Below, in pieces: positions 10,217 to 18,548 of a stretch of 64,000 nucleotides of DNA. Location: positions 165,322-229,321 of the forward strand of contig NZ_JAOVZR010000003.1 of assembly GCF_026619415.1 (NCBI RefSeq), written 5' to 3'. The translations under genes and the position numbers were made by a program. The stretch is from Hoeflea algicola. GTDB taxonomy: Bacteria; Pseudomonadota; Alphaproteobacteria; Rhizobiales; Rhizobiaceae. The notes under the pieces are model-generated. The model worked only from the letters and a program-made list of their open reading frames with translations. It had not been told where the DNA came from and made no database searches. Within the stretch, counting starts at the first letter, position 1. Every line of letters begins with the position of its first letter.

Positions 10217-10501
10217 TTATTTCAGCTCAACGACGGTCAGTTTGCCCTTCACCCGGTCGGCGACGAATTCGATTGCGTCGCCTTCCTTGATTTTCTCCAG
10301 CATGGCCGGGTCGGCGGTGCGAAACACCATGGTCATGGCAGGCATATCGAGATTGGTCAGTTCCTCATGAATGATGGTGACCTTGCCGGCCTTCATGTCG
10401 ATTTTCTTGACGGTGCCTTTGGTGTATTCGGTTGCAAAAGCTGCAGCGCTGCCGGTAACGGCAATCATGGCAGCAATCATGAGTGTTGTAAGTTTTCGCA
10501 T
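10217..10501 (-). CDS. CusF-like periplasmic copper-binding protein
   Basis: A 94-residue protein: signal peptide to about residue 23 (cleavage after AFA), then a small OB-fold domain. The MPAMTMVF segment carries the two Met residues used by CusF to hold Cu(I) or Ag(I). Here it may carry copper between the cupredoxin and oxidases and the TolC-type export channel encoded upstream. A frameshifted near-copy lies at 16796-17081. It follows the cupredoxin gene by about 37 bases. Confidence 0.9.
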   Translation of the reverse strand: MRKLTTLMIAAMIAVTGSAAAFATEYTKGTVKKIDMKAGKVTIIHEELTNLDMPAMTMVFRTADPAMLEKIKEGDAIEFVADRVKGKLTVVELK

Positions 10502-10538
10502 TTTTGTACCTCTATTTTGTCGTGTTCCGTTCGTTAGA

Positions 10539-11024
10539 TCAATGGCCGGTAACGGTGAGCATACCCTTCATGCCGGAATCGTAGTGGCCGGGGATCAGGC
10601 AGGCGAACTCGAAGGGTCCGGCGTTCGCAAAGCTCCAGATCACTTCGCCGTCCATGCCCGGATCGAGACGCACGGAATTGGGATCGTCATGCTCCATTTC
10701 TGGCATCCGCTCCATCATTTCCTTGTGCTCCATCACGCCCTCATGATTGTCGAGCACGAACTCATGCTCCAGTTCGCCCTTGTTCATCACCATAAAGCGG
10801 ATGGTCTCGCCCTTCTTGACGTTGATTTCCTTGGGCTCGAAAATCATTTCGCCGTCGTCGGTTTCCTTCATGATCACTTCGATTGTGCGTCCAACCTCGG
10901 ATGCCTTGCCCGGATTGCCGATGGCCATCATGCTGTCGTCATGTCCTCCGGAATGGGTGCCACTGGCGGCCGCCAGCCCGGTCATGGCCAGAAAACCTGC
11001 GAGTGCGATTGAAAGCTTTTTCAT
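10539..11024 (-). CDS. periplasmic cupredoxin-domain copper protein
   Basis: A 161-residue exported protein with a signal peptide of about 20 residues, a short His/Met/Asp segment and a plastocyanin-like domain (about 50-160). The likely type 1 copper ligands are His in LEHEF, and Cys, His and Met in the C-terminal CLIPGHYDSGMKG, the C-x4-H-x4-M spacing of cupredoxins. The linker is rich in Met, His and Asp. A paralogue is at 17133-17612, next to the broken CusF copy, so cupredoxin and CusF seem to have been duplicated as a pair. Confidence 0.9.
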   Translation of the reverse strand: MKKLSIALAGFLAMTGLAAASGTHSGGHDDSMMAIGNPGKASEVGRTIEVIMKETDDGEMIFEPKEINVKKGETIRFMVMNKGELEHEFVLDNHEGVMEHKEMMERMPEMEHDDPNSVRLDPGMDGEVIWSFANAGPFEFACLIPGHYDSGMKGMLTVTGH

Positions 11025-11064
11025 GTGTCTCGTTCGTTGTTGTGAACTCTTTGGGTTGAAGGGT

Positions 11065-12432
11065 TTAGCCGTTGTCGCCGGTTTTCACCGGTGCTGGCGT
11101 TATCGTCGTTGAAGCGTCAGTTGCCTTGGCGAACTCCGGCAGCTCTCCGGTCCATTCATAGGCCTGGGTTCCGGGAGGGTTTTCGTACCAGCCGGGATCA
11201 CTGTAATCGCCGGCAGAAATGCCTTCGCGGACCTTGACGACGGAGAACATGCCGCCCATTTCCAAGGGTCCGTAGGGCCCCCAGCCGGCCATCATTGGAA
11301 TGGTGTTGGCCGGAAGCTCCATCGCCATTTCCGCCATGTCAGCCATGCCGTTCGTACCCATCGGCATGTATTCGGGCTGCACCATCCGGATCTTCTTGGT
11401 AACCTTGGACTTGTCGACACCGATGAAGGTCGGCACATCGTGCCCCATGGCGTTCATCGTATGGTGAGACTTGTGGCAGTGTATTGCCCAGTCACCCAGA
11501 TGCTTGGCGTCAAATTCATAAGCCCGCATTGCCCCGACCGGAATATCAACCGACACTTCCGGCCAGCGCGCTTCAGGCCGCACCCATCCACCATCCGTGC
11601 AGGTCACCTCGAAATCATAGCCATGCATATGGATCGGGTGGTTCGTCATGGTCAAGTTGCCGACGCGCACCCTTACGCGATCATTTTTCGACACAACCAG
11701 CGGATCGATATCGGGGAATATGCGGCTGTTCCATGTCCACAGGTTGAAGTCGGTCATGGTCATGATTTTCGGTACGTAGGAGCCGGGATCGATATCGAAG
11801 GCGTTGAGCATGATCAGGAAGTCGCGATCGACCGGCATGAAAGCCGGGTCTTTCGGGTGGACAATGAAGAAGCCCATCATCCCCATGGCCATCTGGACCA
11901 TTTCGTCGCCGTGCGGGTGGTACATGAAGGTCCCCGATTTCACCAGATCAAACTCGTAGATGTAGGTTTTGCCGGATGGAATCGCCGGATGCGACAAGCC
12001 TCCCACGCCGTCCATGCCTGACGGCAGAATCAAGCCGTGCCAATGCACCGTTGTGTGCTCGGGAAGCTTGTTGGTGACGTAGATCCGGACCCGGTCACCT
12101 TCCACGGCTTCGATGGTCGGGCCGATGGATTGGCCGTTGTAACCCCACAGATAGGCGGTCATGCCGTCTGCGAGTTCACGCTCCACCGGCTCGGCCACGA
12201 GGTGGAATTCTTTCACTCCGTTGTTCATCCGGAATGGCAAGGTCCAGCCGTTGAGCGTCACAACCGGATTGTAGTCCCGGCCTGTCGAAGGCATGACCGG
12301 TGACTGAGTCAGCGGACTATCCATAAGCGCCGCATCAGGCAAGCCCATATTGGTGGTCTTCGACCAGGCGGCCGTGGAGACTAGGGTGGCGCCTGCAGCA
12401 CCCGCACCGAGCAATTGACGTCTGTTCATCAT
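11065..12432 (-). CDS. Tat-exported multicopper oxidase (CopA-like)
   Basis: A 455-residue multicopper oxidase, clearly different from the one at 8713. The N-terminal NRRQLLGAGA is a Tat-type signal. Ligand motifs are HWHG (130-133), YHPHGD (171-176), HPIHMHG (265-271) and HCHKSHHTM (318-326). A C-terminal part of about 120 residues after the last motif contains many Met. In copper islands this form sits beside a TolC-type protein, as it does here (22 bases after it), and is taken to oxidise periplasmic Cu(I). The exact substrate is inferred. Confidence 0.92.
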   Translation of the reverse strand: MMNRRQLLGAGAAGATLVSTAAWSKTTNMGLPDAALMDSPLTQSPVMPSTGRDYNPVVTLNGWTLPFRMNNGVKEFHLVAEPVERELADGMTAYLWGYNGQSIGPTIEAVEGDRVRIYVTNKLPEHTTVHWHGLILPSGMDGVGGLSHPAIPSGKTYIYEFDLVKSGTFMYHPHGDEMVQMAMGMMGFFIVHPKDPAFMPVDRDFLIMLNAFDIDPGSYVPKIMTMTDFNLWTWNSRIFPDIDPLVVSKNDRVRVRVGNLTMTNHPIHMHGYDFEVTCTDGGWVRPEARWPEVSVDIPVGAMRAYEFDAKHLGDWAIHCHKSHHTMNAMGHDVPTFIGVDKSKVTKKIRMVQPEYMPMGTNGMADMAEMAMELPANTIPMMAGWGPYGPLEMGGMFSVVKVREGISAGDYSDPGWYENPPGTQAYEWTGELPEFAKATDASTTITPAPVKTGDNG

Positions 12433-12453
12433 GGTCTTTTCCTTTCCGGAAAG

Positions 12454-13968
12454 TTAGTGGCCGCCGCCGCCGGCATCGCCAACTGATGGTGCTGCAGCTG
12501 ATCTGCCTGCTCCGGCTCCGCCGCCATAGATCGCCGCCGAAAGATTGACATCGGCCAGCCAGAACTCGCGTTTGGCGTTGATCGCCAACATCAGGGTTCC
12601 AATCTTGGCGCGGGTGTCGGCGAGAAGTTCGAAGGTGTTTGAAATCATGCCGTTGTAGGTCAGTAGGCCTTCCGACTCGATCGCCGTGCGCAACGGCACC
12701 ACGGCATTGAGGTAGTGCCGGGCGATCTCGTGGGTTGAGCTGTAGGCAGTGTGGGCCGAACGGGCTTCGGAGCGGATGTTGACCGCCTTTTCTGCAAGTT
12801 GATTGGCTGCCTGCATGTAGGCGAGTTCGGCCTTGCGGAGGCGGGCCTTGCCACTGTCGAAGATCGGGATAACGAACTCCAGCTCAAGTTGCGGCGTGAC
12901 AACCGTTTTTCGGGTTTTGGTCTCTTCCAGATTGCCACCTACAATCTCATACTCGGTCTCGATTTCTCGCTCGGCTTCAACACCTGAAATGATCTCCAGA
13001 TCGGTGACAAAGCGCGTGGCTTCAGTCAGGCCATAACTTTTGGCAACAGCCTCCAGCTCGATTTTTGCGACGCGAAGATCAATCCGGTTCTCAAGCGCCT
13101 CCCGCTCAATCTCGTTTTTCTTGATGACTCCACGCGGTAGCCGCGGCAATTTGTCGGGAACATAGTAATCAACCTCGCTTCCCCACAGCCCCATAATCCG
13201 TGTCAGCTCTTCCTTGGCCAGCCGTGACGCCAACCGGGCTTCGGCCATTTGCCCGGTAAGTTCGGCGTAGAACGCGTGTTCTCGCGCCTGACCGCCCTTT
13301 GCAAGCGCTCCGCTTTCACCCAGTTTCTGAGCAAGTTCAGAAGCTGCGTCGGCTGCGACCTTGGCTTGATTGAGATAGGCAACTGTTTCAAATGCTGAAA
13401 CTGCATTTACCCAGGCCCGGCGCGTGTCATTGGCAACCTTCAAGGTTGCGTCAACCGCCCGCATCTGGGATTGCCTGAACCGCGTGTCGGCGATATCAAC
13501 GCGAGCCTTCCGGGTTGCAAGCGACAGAATGTTGGCCGCGATCATTCCTTCGATGGCGCGATAGGCCCCAAGCTCTGGCGCCCCAATTCCTAAGAGGCCG
13601 ACCGAAACCCTTGGGTTTTCAGGTAAGCTTTGCTGCCAGGCTTCTGCAGCGTTCATGCCGATATCGGCATAGGCTGCCTGCAGGCCCTTGTTGTTCAGAA
13701 GTGCTACCTGAACAGCGGTGTCGGCATTGATGGATTTCTTGTGCACCAGGCCGTGTACGCGTTCGGAAACCGCTTTTGCCTGATCCTTGTTTTGAAGCCA
13801 AACCGCCTCTTTGCCTCTGGTGCCGATGGAAACGGATGCTGCGACGACGCCAAAACCGGCCTCTTTCGCCGAGTATCCGGCGAGCTCCTGGTCGCTAACA
13901 CAACCAGCTAGAAACAACCCTGCGGATGACACGACAATGAAGGATATTGTAGTGCGGGAGATGCTCAT
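12454..13968 (-). CDS. TolC-family outer-membrane lipoprotein
   Basis: A 504-residue protein of the TolC / outer membrane efflux family. It starts with a lipoprotein signal ending LAGC, followed by long helical stretches with heptad-like leucines and alanines. No inner-membrane RND pump or adaptor is present nearby, so it may work with a pump encoded elsewhere, or serve the periplasmic copper proteins directly (inference). The ATG at 13968 lies within an ATGA overlap with the preceding small lipoprotein; the 16-residue longer reading from 14016 would cut into that gene and hide the signal peptide. Confidence 0.88.
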   Translation of the reverse strand: MSISRTTISFIVVSSAGLFLAGCVSDQELAGYSAKEAGFGVVAASVSIGTRGKEAVWLQNKDQAKAVSERVHGLVHKKSINADTAVQVALLNNKGLQAAYADIGMNAAEAWQQSLPENPRVSVGLLGIGAPELGAYRAIEGMIAANILSLATRKARVDIADTRFRQSQMRAVDATLKVANDTRRAWVNAVSAFETVAYLNQAKVAADAASELAQKLGESGALAKGGQAREHAFYAELTGQMAEARLASRLAKEELTRIMGLWGSEVDYYVPDKLPRLPRGVIKKNEIEREALENRIDLRVAKIELEAVAKSYGLTEATRFVTDLEIISGVEAEREIETEYEIVGGNLEETKTRKTVVTPQLELEFVIPIFDSGKARLRKAELAYMQAANQLAEKAVNIRSEARSAHTAYSSTHEIARHYLNAVVPLRTAIESEGLLTYNGMISNTFELLADTRAKIGTLMLAINAKREFWLADVNLSAAIYGGGAGAGRSAAAPSVGDAGGGGH

Positions 13969-14198
13969 GAGCCTACCCCCGCGCCAGGGGCCTGGCTGTC
14001 GTTTTGTTGACGCCAAGGCTTCGGTTCCACGGGAATTCGATGGGTGTAACCGTCCAGAACCGTGTGATGATGGATATTACGAATACCTGCACTGGTATCT
14101 GCGGGCGAACTCACCGACATGACGTCGGCGGGGCCACTCGCCGACGCACAGCCAGCAAGAGTTAGCGGCATGGCAGCCGCCAAGAGAAAACGAAACAT
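13965..14198 (-). CDS. small predicted lipoprotein
   Basis: A 77-residue protein with a clear lipobox (LTLAGC at about 12-17) and a short hydrophilic body with an IHHHT segment. I do not recognise a family. The start at 14198 (MFRFLLAAAM) was preferred to the ORF start at 14258 because it places the signal peptide at the N-terminus. Its stop overlaps the start of the TolC-type gene by four bases, so the two are translationally coupled, which favours a real gene in the copper operon. Confidence 0.65.
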   Translation of the reverse strand: MFRFLLAAAMPLTLAGCASASGPADVMSVSSPADTSAGIRNIHHHTVLDGYTHRIPVEPKPWRQQNDSQAPGAGVGS

Positions 14199-14276
14199 GA
14201 TTGTCCTACTGCGATAAGAAGTGGATTTGACCGATGATACTCGGCCCCGACGCCACAAAAGGGCTCAGATCACACT

Positions 14277-14684
14277 TCAGGCTCGCGGCGGCCGCTCCGC
14301 CAACGCCATGACCACGACCACAAATTCAGGAGTCGCCCCGATCTCGAAACTCTCGGGAATGAAGTTTTCCAACGCCACCGCGGCAAAATAACAGAGGGCA
14401 ACGAAACAGCTTGCAGGACAGCAGCGATCTATGACCGTGTCTTGACCCGTGGGGATCGATTCTTGCGCGAAATCTGCTGAATTGCCCTGGGATTGGTGAT
14501 GGGTTGCCGTTGGTTGCCCACCAGACAGATGGCCCATCATCGTATGATGTCCACCGCCGTTGACTGTCTGAGCCTCAGTCATAGCGAACGCATGCAGAGA
14601 CCCCGGTACGATGGATGTAAAAACAAACATCAAGACCAGAAGCATGCGCCCGAGACGGGATTTGTGGCGATTCGGCATCTTCAT
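14277..14684 (-). CDS. small secreted or membrane protein with His/Met and CC motifs
   Basis: A 135-residue protein heading the copper operon. It has an N-terminal hydrophobic segment (about 12-33), a His/Met-rich stretch with HHTMMGH and a later RCCPASC followed by a second hydrophobic segment. Proteins of this kind at the head of copper operons are usually unnamed; a role as a metal-binding or sensing peptide is only a guess. Either of two nearby ATG codons (14684 or 14678) could be used. Compare 17878, 23030 and 29385. Confidence 0.55.
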   Translation of the reverse strand: MKMPNRHKSRLGRMLLVLMFVFTSIVPGSLHAFAMTEAQTVNGGGHHTMMGHLSGGQPTATHHQSQGNSADFAQESIPTGQDTVIDRCCPASCFVALCYFAAVALENFIPESFEIGATPEFVVVVMALAERPPRA

Positions 14685-14975
14685 CTCGAAGAGATTTACC
14701 GCAACGTCGAGGTCAAAACAATAGCAAATTCATTCACTAAGGCTTGATGCAGATAATGGCGGGCCCTTCTAACGAGAAACCGACGATAGGCCCGTGCAAT
14801 GTATTATTTCGTTGATCATTGCGTGTCGAGAATGGCCCACACATTTTTGAGGCTAGAAAAGATCCGCGTGAACTATGCCGAAAAGCATCTATAAAAACTG
14901 GGGTTACCCGCCGATTCGCTACCCATGTTCCTTTGTGCTAAAATCCTCTTTTCGTGTAATCCACGGGAGGTTGCA

Positions 14976-15344
14976 ATGCGTATGTTTGTTATTCCAGCAA
15001 TCGTGTTTTCTTATCTCACGCTCCCTGCCAATGCGACCGAGCATCAAATATTTCATACTGCGCGTATTGACGGGCACAGAACGATCAGTCTGAATCTTCT
15101 AAGCAATGATGTTGCCCGAGATCGAGATTTTGATATTGATGTAGTGATTACCATTTTGGAGAAAAACGCTAACGGGAAAATTTTGTATATCGACTGGTCA
15201 AGACATCTTGCAAGCATAAAGTGCGGTGCGCCTGCAATCGTTAAAGTTGGTGGAACCAATTATAATATCGATTACAGAGATTCTGCAGGGGTCGACTGGA
15301 AGCGCGATCTTTGGGCAGCCATTTGCAAGACACCTATGTCATGA
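14976..15344 (+). CDS. secreted hypothetical protein
   Basis: A 122-residue protein with a signal peptide (MRMFVIPAIVFSYL.., cleavage after about residue 20, ANA) and a mixed body with one pair of cysteines (CGAPAI and the C-terminal ICK). I do not recognise a family. The ATG at 14976 is preceded by a good ribosome site (gggagg, 14965-14970), which decides it against the longer ORF from 14925. It is on the opposite strand to the copper operon on either side, and its base composition is lower in G+C than its neighbours. Confidence 0.6.
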   Translation: MRMFVIPAIVFSYLTLPANATEHQIFHTARIDGHRTISLNLLSNDVARDRDFDIDVVITILEKNANGKILYIDWSRHLASIKCGAPAIVKVGGTNYNIDYRDSAGVDWKRDLWAAICKTPMS

Positions 15345-15464
15345 AATATTCAGAATTGCGTAAGCCTGCAGTTTTGTGAAACCAATTTTTGTGATGCCTG
15401 GTCGGTGAGCCTGTTCGTTTTGTGCGAAGTCTGTTTTTTTTGCGGTCCAGATCCAACCTTTTTA

Positions 15465-15492
15465 GGGAGCGGGCTGCGGTACGCCCGCCCCC
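15465..15492. terminator. GC-rich hairpin downstream of the triplicated genes
   Basis: A 10-base stem (gggagcgggc pairing with gcccgccccc, one mismatch) around an 8-base loop, placed just after the stop of the last triplicated gene. There is no strong U-tract on the minus-strand transcript, so termination is possible but not proven. Confidence 0.35.
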
Positions 15493-15501
15493 GGTACCGG
15501 C

Positions 15502-15804
15502 TTACTCGAAGCTCGGCGAGCCATCCATGAAGCCGCGGTCGTAAACGATCTGGTCTTCCGACACGCTGCCGATCGAGGCCGTGGCGGTGTAGTCGATGCC
15601 GCCCTGCGGAGCCGAGAAGGTCGGCGAGCCGTCATTGCCGGGGCGATCGTAGACGACCAGGTCCGGCGTGGTTGCCGGAGCGGCTGCGGTGACTTCCGCC
15701 GCGTCGAAGGCCCGCGGGGCGTAGGCGTCGACCGCTGAGGACTGGGCAAATGCACCAGTGGCGGTTGCGAGAGTCAGGCCGAGAGCGATAAAAATCTTGT
15801 TCAT
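15502..15804 (-). CDS. small secreted YDR..DGSP repeat protein, copy 1
   Basis: A 100-residue protein with a signal peptide (cleavage after AFA, about residue 20) and two copies of a short motif, V-x-YDR-x-x-(N/M)DGSP-x-F, at about 50-64 and 86-99, separated by a GGIDYT segment. It is the most diverged of three tandem copies, with an Ala/Pro-rich middle instead of the Gly/Ser one in the others. I know no family name or function. The context of CusF and cupredoxin genes suggests a periplasmic role, but it has no obvious copper ligands (no Cys, no His in the mature part). Confidence 0.7.
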   Translation of the reverse strand: MNKIFIALGLTLATATGAFAQSSAVDAYAPRAFDAAEVTAAAPATTPDLVVYDRPGNDGSPTFSAPQGGIDYTATASIGSVSEDQIVYDRGFMDGSPSFE

Positions 15805-15896
15805 GGTCGTGTTCCTTGAAACGGATTGAATGTGATGAGGTTGGGAAGCTGAACGGGGCCGGCCGGGAGAAAGCTGGCCCCGCTTCAGGTGTGGTC

Positions 15897-16196
15897 TCAG
15901 CGAACGAAAGTCGGTGAGCCATCATTGTCGGCGCGGCCATAGATAATCTGATCATTTGACACGCTGCCGATGGAGCTGGAGGATGTGTAGTCGATACCAC
16001 CCTGTGGTGCTGCGAAGTTCGGTGAGCCGTCATTTCCGGCGCGGTCGTAGCTGACCAGGTCATTGCTGACACCAACAACGTAGTTGCCGGAGCCATGGCT
16101 GGCAGGAGCCTGATAGGCGTCGAGCGCTGAGGACTGGGCAAATGCGCCGGTGGTGGTTGCGAGTGTCAGGCCGAGAGCGATAAAAATCTTGTTCAT
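15897..16196 (-). CDS. small secreted YDR..DGSP repeat protein, copy 2
   Basis: A 99-residue paralogue of the genes on both sides. The signal peptide and the first 20 residues are almost the same as copy 1, while the middle (QAPASHGSGNY) and the repeats match copy 3. It starts exactly 392 bases before copy 1 in transcription order, and the region around its start and the sequence downstream of its stop repeat those of its neighbours. The family is unrecognised; the two YDR/YGR...NDGSP motifs are the only clear signature. Confidence 0.7.
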   Translation of the reverse strand: MNKIFIALGLTLATTTGAFAQSSALDAYQAPASHGSGNYVVGVSNDLVSYDRAGNDGSPNFAAPQGGIDYTSSSSIGSVSNDQIIYGRADNDGSPTFVR

Positions 16197-16288
16197 GGTC
16201 GTGTTCCTTGAAACGGATTGAATGTGATGAGGTTGGGAAGCTGAACGGGGCCGGCCGGGAGAAAGCTGGCCCCGCTTCAGGTGTGGTC

Positions 16289-16588
16289 TCAGCGAACGAA
16301 AGTCGGTGAGCCATCATTGTCGGCGCGGTCATAGATAACCTGTTCATTTGACACACCGCCGATGGAGCTGGTGGATGTGTAGTCGATCCCGCCCCGCGAT
16401 GCTGCGAAGCTGGGTGAGCTGTCATTTCCGGCGCGGTCGTAGCTGACCAGGTCATTGCTGACACCAACGACGTAGTTGCCGGAGCCATGGCTGGCAGGAG
16501 CCTGATAGGTGTCGAGTGCAGAAGATTGGGCAAATGCGCCGGTGGCGGCTGCGAGTGTCAGGCCTAGAGTGATAAGAAATTTTTTCAT
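16289..16588 (-). CDS. small secreted YDR..DGSP repeat protein, copy 3
   Basis: A 99-residue paralogue, the first of the triplet in transcription order. Its leader differs slightly (MKKFLITLG instead of MNKIFIALG) and one repeat reads NDSSP. The remainder is nearly the same as copy 2, so these two separated most recently or have been kept alike by gene conversion. Its upstream region is not part of the repeat, so the promoter for the set, or for the ancestral gene, probably lies at about 16590-16620. Confidence 0.7.
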   Translation of the reverse strand: MKKFLITLGLTLAAATGAFAQSSALDTYQAPASHGSGNYVVGVSNDLVSYDRAGNDSSPSFAASRGGIDYTSTSSIGGVSNEQVIYDRADNDGSPTFVR

Positions 16589-16795
16589 GGTATGGTCCTT
16601 TCTGGGACGTTGGTTGGTTAATCATGTCTGACGGGGCGGTCACAGCTCCGCCAGTAGCTGAAAGACGGGAAGTCGACCGCTGGGGTGGCTCCACGCTTTC
16701 AGTCCTGATTGGCTTCAGTTTGAGTCTTAGATCGGCAGGGAATGCACCGATGTCACGAGCGGCCCAAGTTCGAGGCTGGGCCGCACAGATGCACT

Positions 16796-17081
16796 CTATT
16801 TCAGTTCGACAACCGTCAGCTTGCCCTCGACCCGGTCGGCAACGAATTCGACGTTTGCGCCTTGCTTCAGTTTGGCCAGCAAGGTGTCGTCCTTGATCTC
16901 GGAACACCATTGTCATGGCCGGCATGTCGAGATTTTTCAGTTCCTCATGGATGAGCGTGACCTTCTTGGCCTTGGTGTCGACCTTCTTGACCACGCCCTT
17001 TGTATATTCGGCTGCCAGTGCGCCCGAAGCGAGGCCGAGAGTGAGGATGGCAGCGGATGCAATTTTGAGAACTGTTTTCAT
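16796..17081 (-). pseudogene. CusF-like protein gene with a frameshift
   Basis: The first 61 codons give a normal CusF-like protein (signal peptide ending ALA, EYTKGVVKKVD, then MPAMTMVFR). At about 16905-16908 the frame changes: one extra base relative to the expected reading puts the rest (about 36 codons ending VVELK, stop at 16796) in another frame. Without the shift it would be a 94-residue twin of 10217-10501. The open frame instead runs on to 16452 as nonsense. The change may be real or a sequencing error; it is not in a long homopolymer. Confidence 0.8.
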
Positions 17082-17132
17082 ATCTGTTTCCTTTGGGAGG
17101 TTGCTTTTGCCGGGATACTTTTGTTCCGGGTC

Positions 17133-17612
17133 CTATTTCCTGGCTACAATGACGCTGCCGTGCATTCCTGAGGCGTAGTGGCCAGGGACAAGGCAGGCGA
17201 CTTTAAATGTGCCATCATTGGTGAACTTCCAGACGACTTCCCCGGATTTGCCTGGTGCCAGTCGAATTGCATTGGGATCGTCGTGTTCCATCTCCGGGAA
17301 CTTCTCCATCATCGCCTTGTGCTCCATGACCTTGTCCTCTTGATCGAGGACGAATTCGTGATCCAGTTCACCTGCATTCTTGATGGCGAAGACAACGGTC
17401 TGACCCTTGCGGACCTTGAAGTTGCTCGGGGTGAAAATCATTTGGCCATCGTCGGTCTCTTTCATGGTGACCCGGATTGTCTGGGTGGCTTTGGCCTTTT
17501 TGCCAGGCTCACCGACGGCCATTGCATCGGAATGACCGTCTGAGTGTGTACCCGAAGCAAGCGCTGGAGAAGCCAGGGCTGCAAGCATGAGTGCGAAAGT
17601 TACAGTTTTCAT
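17133..17612 (-). CDS. periplasmic cupredoxin-domain copper protein, second copy
   Basis: A 159-residue paralogue of the protein at 10539-11024 with the same plan: signal peptide, THSDGHSDAM segment, then a plastocyanin-like fold with LDHEF and C-x4-H-x4-M (CLVPGHYASGMHG) as type 1 copper ligands. It is followed 50 bases later by the frameshifted CusF copy, as 10539 is followed by an intact CusF, so the pair was duplicated together. It is expected to bind or shuttle copper in the periplasm. Confidence 0.9.
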   Translation of the reverse strand: MKTVTFALMLAALASPALASGTHSDGHSDAMAVGEPGKKAKATQTIRVTMKETDDGQMIFTPSNFKVRKGQTVVFAIKNAGELDHEFVLDQEDKVMEHKAMMEKFPEMEHDDPNAIRLAPGKSGEVVWKFTNDGTFKVACLVPGHYASGMHGSVIVARK

Positions 17613-17877
17613 TTATCCAGTCCTATGGTTGTTGAAAGGCACATCGTCCGGGGAGTGACCTGCATCATCACATCGGGAGTCGTGGAACTGTCCACGGCTT
17701 TGCCCGAATCAATGATCCCAGGACGCAATGCGGCTGTGAACCCGCTCGCAAAGAGCGGCGCTGCTGCCATCAGATATGGTATTTGTATGGTGTAATGGGA
17801 GTAGGAGCTATGAGCGGCGCGACGAGCAAGTTAAGCTCGAATGCGCACAATCAGACCCGCAGAACGGGTGGCCCAAT

Positions 17878-18276
17878 TCAGATACTGGGAGGGCGGTGAA
17901 GGCCGTGAAGTTCTCGGTAAACGCCGCTTTCGTCTATGAACTCGCGGACGACCGATACGACCGGACCACCGGAGTCATCCTGAAACGTGACAAGTACGAA
18001 ACCTGCACAGAAGTCATCGTTGCATTCCTGCAAGGTAAGCGTCGAATCTTCGCTGTCTGTGGTGAAGTAGCGAGCACTTTCGTCCGACATGATCGAGGCA
18101 TCCACCTGATCCATCGTCTGGGATAAACTCGTTTGATGATTGTCCAATGGACCGACGTGCATAGCCATGGCAGGATTTGACAAAGAGTATCCGGCTAGCG
18201 ACACGATGATCGCCAACCTGATGAGAACCAGCAGTTTTCTGCATATGGTTCGATACATCACACTCATGTCCAACAT
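17878..18276 (-). CDS. small exported protein of unknown function
   Basis: A 132-residue protein with an N-terminal hydrophobic segment (about 14-37) and a polar, Asp/Ser-rich rest with one C-x4-C pair (QECNDDFCAG). It resembles in layout the small exported proteins at 14277, 23030 and 29385 that lie near copper genes, but I see no convincing sequence similarity. Three possible ATG codons lie within the first seven codons; the first is given here. Confidence is moderate because no family is known to me. Confidence 0.45.
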   Translation of the reverse strand: MLDMSVMYRTICRKLLVLIRLAIIVSLAGYSLSNPAMAMHVGPLDNHQTSLSQTMDQVDASIMSDESARYFTTDSEDSTLTLQECNDDFCAGFVLVTFQDDSGGPVVSVVREFIDESGVYRELHGLHRPPSI

Positions 18277-18386
18277 ATAGCTCTAAACCGACTCGGCATC
18301 AAGCCATTGAATTTACTTATTTTATTAACGTTTTGTTAACATTTGGGAGCTTCCCATGCCATCAAAACGTGTTGTATGAAGCGGAC

Positions 18387-18548
18387 ATGATTGCAGAAAA
18401 CTGTCCTTTCTGTGGCACCCTTAAAAGCCAAGAGAAAAATGCCGAAGTTAGCACTGATTTGAGCCTGACCTTGGATCATCTCCTTTTGGAAATGAAATTG
18501 GAGCCGTGTTTAACGTTAAACACCTGGCCCGAAAGGGGCACTTCATGA
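18387..18548 (+). CDS. small CPxCG protein coupled to cytochrome c'
   Basis: A 53-residue reading frame beginning MIAENCPFCG, with one CxxC knuckle. Its TGA overlaps the ATG of the cytochrome c' gene (ATGA at 18545-18548), the arrangement used for translational coupling in several other places in this window. This is the main argument for a real gene; the frame is short and the ribosome site is weak. A longer start at 18333 is possible. Confidence 0.35.
   Translation: MIAENCPFCGTLKSQEKNAEVSTDLSLTLDHLLLEMKLEPCLTLNTWPERGTS

Larger units (their letters stand above)
15502..16588 (-). repeat. tandem triplication with a 392-base period
   Basis: The three start codons lie at 15804, 16196 and 16588, exactly 392 bases apart each time. 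The spacer between copies (for example 15809-15950 and 16201-16342) is nearly identical, including a hairpin with the stem cggggcc/ggccccg at 15854-15882 and 16246-16274. Each hairpin lies between a stop and the next start and could be a transcript-processing or attenuation site. Equal spacing shows duplication by unequal crossing-over of whole units. Confidence 0.85.
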
